Below the pieces are notes generated by a model, which was not told where the DNA came from, did not search any database, and saw only the letters and a program-made list of their open reading frames with translations. A program made the translations under genes and the position numbers. Of a stretch of DNA of 8,973 bases, positions 1 through 6,070 are shown one piece after another. The DNA is from Thermohalobaculum sp038524325 (lineage in GTDB: Bacteria > Pseudomonadota > Alphaproteobacteria > Rhodobacterales > Rhodobacteraceae), in the NCBI GenBank assembly GCA_038524325.1, contig JBCBIS010000176.1:1-8973 (forward strand), written 5' to 3'. The stretch's first letter is position 1; the number at the start of each line of letters is the position of its first letter.

Positions 1-11
1 TTTCTTTTGCC

Positions 12-38
12 GCACTGCACAACTCGAAGATGCAGTGC
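12..38. repeat. 8-bp inverted repeat, 11-nt loop
   Basis: The arm GCACTGCA (12-19) is matched exactly by TGCAGTGC (31-38) around an 11-base spacer. No U-tract follows on either strand, so a simple intrinsic terminator is not supported. The symmetry would also fit a protein-binding site upstream of a gene to the left. The pairing is seen directly; the function is unknown. Confidence 0.35.
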
Positions 39-126
39 ATTGCAGAATGCGAATATGTGAGCGTGAATAGCACAGACTCCAAACAACCTTTGCGCGCAGA
101 GCGGGGTATTTCGCCAAGCCCTGACC

Positions 127-148
127 GCGAATCACACTGCTGATTCGC
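127..148 (-). terminator. Possible operon-end hairpin (no U-tract)
   Basis: GCGAATCA (127-134) pairs perfectly with TGATTCGC (141-148) across a 6-base loop. It starts about 50 bases past the stop codon of the barrel gene, where a terminator for the leftward operon would be expected. No run of T follows in the leftward direction, so this may be a stem that protects or pauses the transcript rather than a classical Rho-independent terminator, or it may be an operator. Confidence 0.3.
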
Positions 149-200
149 AGGCCCGCACCCACGCGTCAGATCCGCAAAAGACCGCCGTCCAAGACAGCAC

Positions 201-1142
201 TCAGTCCAGAATTGCGAAGTCCCGATTGACCGACAGGAAGACCCGGTGACCGCTCGACATCCCGTCAACCGAGTCCCNNNNNNNNNNGAAATTCTTCAGC
301 GTATAGTCAAACCCCAGCCCGCCGGTCAGACCGATGCTGAGCACCGGATCGCCGGCCTCCGCTTTTTCGATGGTCCGGACCGCCGTGCTGCCCAAGGTGA
401 CGTTCAGCGTATGGCGCGACGTACGCTCGTGATTCAAGCCAGCACTGATATCCAGCGTCTGGCTGCGCGTTCCAGCTTCGTCATCGGCCACGAAATGGCG
501 CAGCCCCGCGGACAGGTTCAACGTCGAGGTTTCGGTCAGGCTGCGGCCCCAGCCCAGCGACAGGCCGATCAGCTCGGTCGGGATCAGATCCTCCAGATCC
601 TCCGAGAATCTCACCACGCTGCCGTTTACACCGACCGAGACCTGATTGCGGTCATCCAATCGATGCGACAGGCTGACCCCGGCATCGGCGTTGAACTGGG
701 TCACGTTCTGATCGATGACGCCAGTATCCTCGATCTGCGAGATCTCGGTGGAGGTCGGGCGCAGACTGACATCCGTCGACAACGTCGTGTTCTTGCCGCG
801 ATAGGCCGCGCCGAGTGCGAAGCTTGGATCCACCCGGCCAGTCCCGGACTGCGTATCGTCCTCGCCCGCGAAATACCGCGCCGCAATACCAAGATCAGCC
901 GAGAACAGGGCACGCTTGGTCTCGGCGTTCAGCACCAGCCCCGCGTCCAGCGCCTGTGTAAGCAGGATCTCGTCGTCGGCAGCACTCGGCCCGCGGTTGA
1001 TGTCGACTTCCGTGCGCAGCCCAAGCTGGGATCTCAGCTTCCAGTCAACGGCAGGCCCATATCCCGGCCCACCGTTTGGGGCGCAGCCGAATGCCAGCAG
1101 CAGAACCGCAACCGCACCCAGCCCGTTACGCAGCACGGGCAT
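201..1142 (-). CDS. Outer-membrane beta-barrel protein of exosortase/EPS locus (contains assembly gap)
   Basis: About 313 residues as assembled. After a hydrophobic N-terminal segment (about residues 8-20), the protein is a series of alternating polar/hydrophobic strands separated by short Asp/Gly/Thr-rich turns, as in outer-membrane barrels. It ends in a strand-like segment, HRVFLSVNRDF, followed by ILD. The type resembles the uncharacterised barrel proteins found with PEP-CTERM/EPS loci. The export signal is ambiguous: Cys20 follows LAFG, which only loosely resembles a lipobox, and no clean signal peptidase I site is seen. The ATG lies 9 bp past the stop of the export gene, with only a weak GAG upstream, suggesting translational coupling. 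Ten Ns replace residues 286-289; the frame reads through to a plausible C-terminal strand, but the true gap length is unknown. It may serve as the outer-membrane exit partner of the neighbouring OPX protein (inference). Confidence 0.75.
   Translation of the reverse strand: MPVLRNGLGAVAVLLLAFGCAPNGGPGYGPAVDWKLRSQLGLRTEVDINRGPSAADDEILLTQALDAGLVLNAETKRALFSADLGIAARYFAGEDDTQSGTGRVDPSFALGAAYRGKNTTLSTDVSLRPTSTEISQIEDTGVIDQNVTQFNADAGVSLSHRLDDRNQVSVGVNGSVVRFSEDLEDLIPTELIGLSLGWGRSLTETSTLNLSAGLRHFVADDEAGTRSQTLDISAGLNHERTSRHTLNVTLGSTAVRTIEKAEAGDPVLSIGLTGGLGFDYTLKNFXXXXDSVDGMSSGHRVFLSVNRDFAILD
278..287. other. Assembly gap (10 N) inside the barrel gene
   Basis: Ten consecutive N bases fall near the 3' end of the barrel gene. 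A run of exactly ten looks like a placeholder for a gap of uncertain size rather than ten uncalled bases. The reading frame on both sides is the same and the downstream 24 residues look like a genuine final strand, so the gene is probably intact but may lack part of a loop and strand in this assembly. Confidence 0.9.
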
Positions 1143-1151
1143 GACCGGGCG

Positions 1152-1814
1152 CTACTCGAACAGGCCGCGTTCCGGAACGACGACGATGGCGCCGTCGACC
1201 AGCGCGCCGAGATCCCGGGACGAAGAGATTTGCCCCTCCTCGAACGCTTCATAGTCGAACAGTCGCATCACTTCGGCATCTTCGACCCGCTCGCGCACCT
1301 GAATCCGCGCGCTTGCCGCGAACGGGCCCAGCCCGCCGGCCAGGCTCAGCGCCTTCACGACGGTGATCGGTTTCTCGGACTCGTATTCATAGCGTCCGGG
1401 ACTGCTGACCTCGCCGAGCACAAAGACCTCGAAGAGCTCCGCCTCCTCGTCCTCTTCCTCGGGATCCACGGCCAGCGCCGACACCGACACCGTGACATTG
1501 GGCGGGCGCACGAAATTGCTGCGCAGGCGCTGGCTGATCAGGCCGGCCAGGCCCTGGGGCGTGCGCCCGGCGGCCTTGACCGTCCCGGCCATCGGCAGCG
1601 AGATGCGGCCATCGGGCAGCAGCAGGGCCTCGGTATCCAGGGCCGGATCCTCGAGCACCTTGACCAGGACCACATCGCCCGGGCGCAACAGGTAGGGATC
1701 ATCGTCGACCTCCTGCGCCAGGGCAGAATTCGCCGTCACGCCTGTGATCAGAACAAGGCAAAGGACACATCGCACGGCGAGATCCTGCCATGCGGTCAGA
1801 TATGCCGGTCTCAT
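1152..1814 (-). CDS. Polysaccharide export (OPX/Wza-family) protein, small periplasmic form
   Basis: 220 residues. A hydrophobic N-terminus (about 13-33) ends in ALA-QE, a good signal peptidase I site after residue 33; there is no lipobox. Mature protein: polysaccharide export domain about 38-112 (LRPGDVVLVKV at 43-53, LPDGRISLP at 66-74), then an SLBB-like domain about 128-182 with the typical VLGEVSSPGRYEY (132-144) and VVKALSLAGGL (152-162). Full-length Wza proteins are larger, lipidated and end in a membrane-spanning helix; this one has none, so it probably needs a separate outer-membrane pore, and the next gene encodes a barrel. An acidic stretch (about 117-127) sits between the domains. 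The ATG is preceded by a strong Shine-Dalgarno, AGGAAGGGGAG. The 105-bp gap to the kinase gene is partly AT-rich, with a CATAAT hexamer (minus strand, 1869-1874) but no convincing -35. Confidence 0.9.
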   Translation of the reverse strand: MRPAYLTAWQDLAVRCVLCLVLITGVTANSALAQEVDDDPYLLRPGDVVLVKVLEDPALDTEALLLPDGRISLPMAGTVKAAGRTPQGLAGLISQRLRSNFVRPPNVTVSVSALAVDPEEEDEEAELFEVFVLGEVSSPGRYEYESEKPITVVKALSLAGGLGPFAASARIQVRERVEDAEVMRLFDYEAFEEGQISSSRDLGALVDGAIVVVPERGLFE

Positions 1815-1919
1815 GGGCTCCCCTTCCTGATACCCAGCAGCAGAATGCGCGTCTACAGGCAGGTGTTTATTATGTTTTTGGCGGGTCGTCGACCTCGTTT
1901 GCAGCCGTAATGACGTCGA

Positions 1920-2828
1920 TCAGGCCGCACTGTAACCATAGCGCGACGTGGCGGCATCCTCGGCCTTGTTCATCAGCACGCCCAGCAGGTGCGTCTGGTC
2001 GGCCAGCAGCCGCTCGCATTCGGTAACCTCGTCGGGCCGCGTCTTGCCGCCGCCGACCACCAATAGCACGCAGTCGAGCTGCGGCAGGAAGCCCAGCACG
2101 TCATCGGCCGCCAGCATCGGCGGCAGGTCATAGATCACGATGTCCGGCGCCAGCCGGGCATGCATCCGCGCCAGCGCTTCGGCCGCTGTCGGCGCCAGCA
2201 GGGTCTCGGCCGGGTTGGGCGTCTTCTTGGCGCTCAGACCCAGGGCCAGGTTCTCTCCGGACCGGTGCAGGAAGCGTTCGGGTTCAACATCGCCCGACAG
2301 GAACCAGTCGATCGGCTCGATCTGTCCGACCCCAAGCACCTTCGACAGGCTGGGCAGGCGCAGATCCAGGTCCAGCAGGACCGTGCGGCATTCGGCATGC
2401 CGGGCCAGACTGAACGCCAGGTTCGACGCGACGAAGGTCTTGCCGCAGCCCTTGCTCGGCGAGGTGATGCCAAGCCGGGTCCAGCCATGCTTCTTGAAGA
2501 CCCGCAGAATGCGCGTGCGCAGGACATCGAACGCCGCGTGGGCAGGGTCCGTGCGGTCATGGGTGATGATGCGGTTACGCTCGAGATGCGCCGGGTCCAG
2601 TTCGACAGACTCAAGTGCTGTCCAGGCCGCGTCAACCGTGGCAGGCGGGGTCAGCCCGGTGCCGCCGGCGGCACATGCCGCATCCTCGGCAGGCGGAGAT
2701 CCCGGTGAAACCGATTGCGGCAGGCCATATACATCCGCAGGCACGCCCCCGTCGGCGACCGCACCCGCAGCCACCCGAGCCCGCTGGGCCCGCGCTTTCG
2801 CAACGGCAATCTTCAGACGCTCGACCAT
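1920..2828 (-). CDS. BY-type tyrosine autokinase / CpsD-like ATPase of EPS locus
   Basis: 302 residues, cytoplasmic, of the bacterial tyrosine kinase (CpsD/CapB/Wzc C-domain) group, which regulates the chain-length protein through cycles of phosphorylation. The N-terminus MVERLKIAVAKARAQR resembles kinases of exosortase-linked EPS loci. A low-complexity Ala/Gly/Pro linker (about 20-75) precedes the ATPase domain (about 95-290). Walker A is SPSKGCGKT (123-131), with the extra lysine of the deviant P-loop. Walker A' is LLDLDLRLP (151-159), and Walker B is IVIYDLPP (230-237). The C-terminal tail is short and ends RYGYSAA, so only two tyrosines (297, 299) are available, against the longer tyrosine clusters of many relatives. 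GGGAG lies 9 nt before the ATG. The gene begins 23 bp after the AAA ATPase gene, indicating one operon. Activity as a kinase is inferred from the family. Confidence 0.88.
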   Translation of the reverse strand: MVERLKIAVAKARAQRARVAAGAVADGGVPADVYGLPQSVSPGSPPAEDAACAAGGTGLTPPATVDAAWTALESVELDPAHLERNRIITHDRTDPAHAAFDVLRTRILRVFKKHGWTRLGITSPSKGCGKTFVASNLAFSLARHAECRTVLLDLDLRLPSLSKVLGVGQIEPIDWFLSGDVEPERFLHRSGENLALGLSAKKTPNPAETLLAPTAAEALARMHARLAPDIVIYDLPPMLAADDVLGFLPQLDCVLLVVGGGKTRPDEVTECERLLADQTHLLGVLMNKAEDAATSRYGYSAA

Positions 2829-2851
2829 ATCCGCTTACTCCCGATGCCGCC

Positions 2852-3856
2852 TCAATGGCGCAACCGGCTCGCCGGCCCGATCTTCCAGCCCGGTGCCGGG
2901 TCGGGGTCCTCGGGCGGCTCGGCCTCGCCCAGCAGTGTCTTGCGCGCGGCCCCGTCTCCACGCGGCAGGTCTTCAGGCGGTCTGTCGACGCGCGGCTCCT
3001 CGGCGCGCACCAGCTTGGGTTTCGGCGCCGGCGGCGGCGTGATCTGATTGTAGATCCCGTTCTTCTCCATGCTCGACAGAAGCTCGCGCAGGATATCCTC
3101 GTCGATCACCTTGCGCTCGGCCGCGAAGCCATAGACTAGGCACAGGTCGCACAGCACGTTGATCAGCCGCGGCACCCCGTCGGTCGCTGCATAGATCATG
3201 TCGCAGATATGCGGCGGGAAGATCTCGCTCTCGGTCCCGGCGACGCTGAGGCGGCGCTGGATATAGCCCCGGATCTCGTGCGCCTCGAGCCCGGTCAGAT
3301 GGAAATCCGCCGTGATGCGCTGGGCGAACTGGCGCAGCTCGGTCCGCGCCAGCATCTCGCGCAGTTCCGGCTGGCCGACCAGAATGATCTGCAGAAGCTG
3401 ATCGCGGTCGGCGTTGATGTTCGACAGCATGCGCAGCTCCTCGAGCTGCTCGATTCCGAGATTCTGCGCCTCGTCCACCACCAGGATGACCTGCCGGTCG
3501 GCGGCGTAGCGTTCGATCACGAAATCCTGGAAGCGCTTGAAGCGTTCGACATGGCTGCCGTCATAGGGCTGATTGAAGGCCATCAGCGCCCATTCCAGCA
3601 ACTCGCCCCGGCCCGGCTGGATGTTCGAGATCAGGCCGACCTCGAACTCGTGCGGGAACTCGTCCAGCATCTGGCGCAGCAGCGTCGTCTTGCCCGCCCC
3701 AACCTCGCCGGTGATGATGCTCAGCGGAGATGAGCTGAGCACCCCGTAGCGCAGCATCGTGAACGCCATCAGGTGCGCGTCCGACCAGTACAGGAAGGAC
3801 GGATCCGGGATCATCTGGAACGGCTTGACCTTCAGGCCGTAGAAATCCTCGTACAT
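2852..3856 (-). CDS. ExeA-like AAA ATPase of exosortase/EPS locus
   Basis: 334 residues from the chosen start. Opens with MYEDFYGLKVKPFQMIPDP, the usual N-terminus of ExeA/GspA-type ATPases and of those linked to PEP-CTERM/EPS loci. Walker A is GEVGAGKTT (50-58), Walker B is VILVVDEAQN (123-132), a sensor-like segment is IILVGQPEL (157-165), a candidate arginine finger is R180 in QFAQRI, and a sensor-2-like motif is GVPRLIN (227-233). Residues about 272-334 form a Pro/Glu/Arg-rich, probably disordered tail. The frame stays open 47 codons further upstream to an ATG at 3997, but that extension lacks family character, while the ATG at 3856 has AGGGTGG 5 nt upstream. Its cellular role is not firmly known; a part in driving or regulating polymer export assembly is inferred. 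No membrane segment is seen, unlike ExeA proper. Confidence 0.88.
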   Translation of the reverse strand: MYEDFYGLKVKPFQMIPDPSFLYWSDAHLMAFTMLRYGVLSSSPLSIITGEVGAGKTTLLRQMLDEFPHEFEVGLISNIQPGRGELLEWALMAFNQPYDGSHVERFKRFQDFVIERYAADRQVILVVDEAQNLGIEQLEELRMLSNINADRDQLLQIILVGQPELREMLARTELRQFAQRITADFHLTGLEAHEIRGYIQRRLSVAGTESEIFPPHICDMIYAATDGVPRLINVLCDLCLVYGFAAERKVIDEDILRELLSSMEKNGIYNQITPPPAPKPKLVRAEEPRVDRPPEDLPRGDGAARKTLLGEAEPPEDPDPAPGWKIGPASRLRH

Positions 3857-3861
3857 ACTTG

Positions 3862-3868
3862 CCACCCT
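3862..3868 (-). promoter_or_regulatory. Ribosome binding site deciding the ATPase start
   Basis: AGGGTGG on the minus strand, 5 nt before the ATG at 3856. It supports the short start matching the family's MYEDFYGL N-terminus over the upstream ATG at 3997. Confidence 0.6.
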
Positions 3869-4016
3869 ACCCGTTCTGCCCCGATCCCCGGCCGAATGAC
3901 CGGTGACACCCTCGCCAAGATATACCGGCCCGCACGATCTTCGCTGCGCCGGATCGGGATTTCCCGTGCCGTTCCGGTGCGCCCCGTCCCACATCACGTC
4001 TGCCGATCCCGGCCGA

Positions 4017-4061
4017 CATTATGCTGAGCATCATTATGCCCAGCACTACTATGCCCAGCAT
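4017..4061. repeat. Three tandem 15-bp repeats
   Basis: Units are CATTATGCTGAGCAT (4017-4031), CATTATGCCCAGCAC (4032-4046) and TACTATGCCCAGCAT (4047-4061), sharing TATGCcCAGCA, with only two or three differences between neighbours. They sit in the leader of the AAA ATPase gene, about 160 bp before its ATG and downstream of the candidate promoter. They could be binding sites for a regulator or a minisatellite formed by slippage. The 15-bp period keeps any reading frame, giving pentapeptide repeats on either strand (HYAQH-like on plus, MLGIV-like on minus), but coding is not otherwise supported. Confidence 0.8.
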
Positions 4062-4123
4062 CGTGTCAGGAGCATGGCACATTCCCAATCTGCAACTGCG
4101 CAGCCCGCCATCGTTCAAAACCA

Positions 4124-4154
4124 ATTAAATTCAATGATCTCAGTATATCGTCAA
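4124..4154 (-). promoter_or_regulatory. Candidate sigma-70-like promoter for the ATPase-kinase-export-barrel genes
   Basis: On the minus strand TTGACG (4154-4149) is followed after 19 bp by TTTAAT (4129-4124); each matches the -35/-10 consensus at five of six positions. The 19-bp spacer is longer than ideal. The site lies in an AT-rich island inside otherwise GC-rich DNA and points toward the ATPase gene, whose leader would be roughly 260 nt long and include the 15-bp repeats. Confidence 0.35.
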
Positions 4155-4222
4155 AAACGTCTGAAGGGGATGGTCCGTTTACCGCACCCGCGGTTTGGGC
4201 CCTGATTTCAGGCAGATGCGCT

Positions 4223-4248
4223 GATTCCGGGCGCGGTTGCGTCCGAAT
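4223..4248 (-). terminator. Weak stem downstream of the chain-length gene
   Basis: CGGGCGC (4228-4234) faces GCGTCCG (4239-4245) across a GGTT loop, flanked by short complementary ATT/AAT ends. On the leftward transcript one internal pair becomes an A-C mismatch and no U-tract follows, so termination is only a possibility. It lies about 80 bases past the chain-length stop codon. Confidence 0.2.
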
Positions 4249-4325
4249 TGAACACCCGTCGGGCGAATATTTTGCTGCAGCGCAACCATGACAGGACCGA
4301 TTGGAGCTGCCTGCCCCGAATCAGG

Positions 4326-5927
4326 TCAGAACCGGGCCTCGATCAGCCGGATCACTTCGCCCAGGCCGCTCTTCTCGGCGAGCCGCTCGGCGATCAGCTG
4401 CAGCGGCAGGTAATACTGGTCAATCGCGAACAGGGCCGCCGGGATCCCGATGACGACGACAATCAGGAACCCGAGGATCCATGCCAGCCTGCGGCGGCGC
4501 TCGCGCCGTGTCCGGATGTAGGGAATGCTGATCACCGGGCGCAGATCGAGCTGGCGTTGCATCTGGCCGGCGGTCCGCAGCGCGGGACGCATCAGCTCGA
4601 GCAGGAAGGCCAACGCACCGGCCAGCGCCAGGCTGGCGGCACTGCCCATGATCACGATCTTCTTGCGGTTGGGCGAGATCGGCCGGTCCGAGGGGATGGC
4701 GTTCTCGATCACTTCGAAGCGCTCGGCCTGCTGATTGACCTCGAGCTTCTCACCGGTCTCGGCCTCGGTCCGCTTGCGCGCGATGACGCCGTAGCGATCC
4801 TGCAGTTCGGCGTGACGGCGGTAGAACGCATTCAGATTGATCTCGACGCCGGGTGTCTTCGCGATCGTCTCCTGAATGGCCACACGCTCCACGTCCAGTC
4901 TTTCCTTGCGATCGCGCAGCAGCGCGATCTGCTTGTCGACCTCGGCGATCTGGGCACGCAGACCCGACTGCTGTGCGCTCTGCAGCGAGCTTTCCCCGTC
5001 ATCGGCGGTGCTGCTGGCGGATACGGGCATGACCGACTGCAAAGCCGAGATCTGCGTCTGGATCGCCCGGATCTCGCGATGGCTCTCGGCATAGACGGCA
5101 CGCTTCTGTGCCAGTTCCGCCTGCAACTGGCGCAGGCGCAGCTCTTCCTGCGACCGGGCCGGGGCCTGCACTTGCACCACCACCGCCTGTTCCAGCGCCG
5201 AGCCCAGCGCCGTGCGCCGCTCGGCCAGTTCCAGCATGCGCTGGTCCAGTTCGAACTCGCTCTGGTTCAGCCTGGACAGCTCTTCACGCCGGAAATCCAG
5301 GCTCTCGGGCAGCGATTTGTCATTGTCGCGCTTGAACTCCTGGATCTGAGCTTCCAGCGCGACCAGTTCGCTGGCCAGGCGTTGTTCTTCCTTGTCAAAG
5401 AATTCCAGCGTCTCGGTCGCCCGTTCCGCGCGCGTGCGCAGGTTCTGCTCCAGCACCGTGGTCACGAATTCATTGGCGATCCGCGCCGCATTCAGCGGAT
5501 CGTTGAAGATCACCCGGATCGTGAAGGCAGACAGGCTGCCGTTGCGCCCGCGCTGGCCGCTCAGTGCGATCGGCTGGATGATCGTCGCCTGGCGCAGCAG
5601 GTTGACCTTCTGGGTGATCGTCATGTCCGCGCGGTCGGCATAGAGATCATGTTCGTCGATCAGCCGGATCAGGTTGTCCCGGGTCATCAGCCGCTGCTGG
5701 ATGATCTGCAGCCGTTCCGAGGCCGACGCCGTCACGGTCGAGCGCGCCAGATCGTCGGGGATCTGCTGGCTTTCGACCAGAATCTTCGCCTCGGACTGGA
5801 AGACCGGCGGCAGAATGTAGGCGAAAAAACCCGAGGCCAGGATGCCGATCAGGCCGACACCCACCAGAATCGGCAGACGCCGCAGAAACATCCGCCAGAG
5901 ATCACCAATCAGTTGAGCCTGTTCCAT
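4326..5927 (-). CDS. Polysaccharide chain-length determinant (Wzz/GumC-like), extra C-terminal membrane helix
   Basis: 533 residues, inner-membrane polysaccharide co-polymerase. Transmembrane helix 1 is at about 18-40. The Wzz domain begins just after it (PPVFQSEAKILVESQQIP at 40-57), with FNDPLNAARIANEFV at 141-155. A long coiled-coil periplasmic region rich in Glu/Gln/Arg spans about 165-400. The typical proline segment IPSDRPISPNRKK (411-423) precedes helix 2 (about 424-446). A basic patch RTRRERRRR (472-480) leads to a third helix at about 481-503 and a short C-terminal tail, a feature of chain-length proteins of PEP-CTERM/EPS loci. There is no fused kinase; the separate tyrosine kinase is two genes downstream. 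GGGA lies 6 nt before the ATG. It follows the exosortase gene by 143 bp and likely shares a transcript with it, subject to the hairpin between them. Confidence 0.92.
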   Translation of the reverse strand: MEQAQLIGDLWRMFLRRLPILVGVGLIGILASGFFAYILPPVFQSEAKILVESQQIPDDLARSTVTASASERLQIIQQRLMTRDNLIRLIDEHDLYADRADMTITQKVNLLRQATIIQPIALSGQRGRNGSLSAFTIRVIFNDPLNAARIANEFVTTVLEQNLRTRAERATETLEFFDKEEQRLASELVALEAQIQEFKRDNDKSLPESLDFRREELSRLNQSEFELDQRMLELAERRTALGSALEQAVVVQVQAPARSQEELRLRQLQAELAQKRAVYAESHREIRAIQTQISALQSVMPVSASSTADDGESSLQSAQQSGLRAQIAEVDKQIALLRDRKERLDVERVAIQETIAKTPGVEINLNAFYRRHAELQDRYGVIARKRTEAETGEKLEVNQQAERFEVIENAIPSDRPISPNRKKIVIMGSAASLALAGALAFLLELMRPALRTAGQMQRQLDLRPVISIPYIRTRRERRRRLAWILGFLIVVVIGIPAALFAIDQYYLPLQLIAERLAEKSGLGEVIRLIEARF

Positions 5928-6005
5928 CCGTCATCCCAGTCTGCAGACCACTGCCTCGACGCAGTGACCGGAAGATACCAGCAATTCATATCCAATCCGT
6001 TCAGA

Positions 6006-6032
6006 GGGCGGCAATACGGTTACGTGCCGCCC
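6006..6032. repeat. Perfect 8-bp GC-rich inverted repeat between exosortase and chain-length genes
   Basis: GGGCGGCA (6006-6013) pairs exactly with TGCCGCCC (6025-6032) around an 11-base spacer. It begins about 40 bases past the exosortase stop. No U-tract follows in the leftward direction, so full termination is doubtful; partial termination, mRNA end protection or an operator are all possible. It would be able to lower chain-length expression relative to the exosortase. Confidence 0.45.
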
Positions 6033-6056
6033 CCAGATTCTTGCCCCAGATTCTCG
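6031..6056. repeat. 13-bp direct repeat next to the hairpin
   Basis: CCCCAGATTCTTG (6031-6043) is followed at once by CCCCAGATTCTCG (6044-6056), differing at one base, and then another CCCC. It lies between the exosortase stop codon and the 6006-6032 inverted repeat and overlaps the latter by two bases. It may be a small slippage duplication; no function can be read from it. Confidence 0.55.
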
Positions 6057-6070
6057 CCCCGGACCGGCTC

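Larger units (their letters stand above)
1..200. other. Non-coding left edge downstream of the barrel gene
   Basis: No convincing gene is seen in this stretch. It is less GC-biased than the flanking coding sequence and lies just past the stop codon of the leftward beta-barrel gene, so it is probably the 3' end of that operon and/or the upstream region of a gene outside the window. It contains two perfect 8-bp inverted repeats, listed separately. Neither is followed by a clear T-tract in either direction. Confidence 0.5.
3857..4325. other. 469-bp intergenic leader between chain-length and ATPase genes
   Basis: This is the longest gene-free stretch. It follows the stop of the chain-length gene and precedes the AAA ATPase gene. 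The right part (about 4223-4248) holds an imperfect GC-rich stem that might end or pause the upstream transcript. The centre (about 4111-4160) is AT-rich with a candidate leftward promoter. The left part holds three 15-bp tandem repeats. Short open frames cross it on both strands, but none has family character or a good ribosome binding site, so I do not call a gene. Confidence 0.5.

Noticed and set aside
246..1910. Long open frame on the plus strand opposite the barrel and export genes
   Set aside because: It lies antisense to two well-supported genes, has no family character, is rich in Arg/Gln/His as expected from reversed GC-rich codons, and crosses the assembly gap.
3857..3997. 47-residue N-terminal extension of the AAA ATPase from an upstream ATG
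   Set aside because: The family starts at MYEDFYGL, a good ribosome binding site precedes that ATG, and the extension has no conserved character.
4017..4061. CRISPR array
   Set aside because: The 15-bp units are directly adjacent with no spacers, and no cas genes are present.
3867..4124. Possible small minus-strand gene across the 15-bp repeats with a hydrophobic MLGIV-like segment
   Set aside because: The hydrophobic run arises only from the repeats, the rest is Arg/Gly-rich, it overlaps the ATPase ribosome binding site, and there is no convincing start signal. Kept only as a repeat feature.
3903..4205. Possible plus-strand peptide with HYAQH repeats
   Set aside because: It is an open frame made by the 15-bp period, with no ribosome binding site or family resemblance and opposite in direction to its neighbours.
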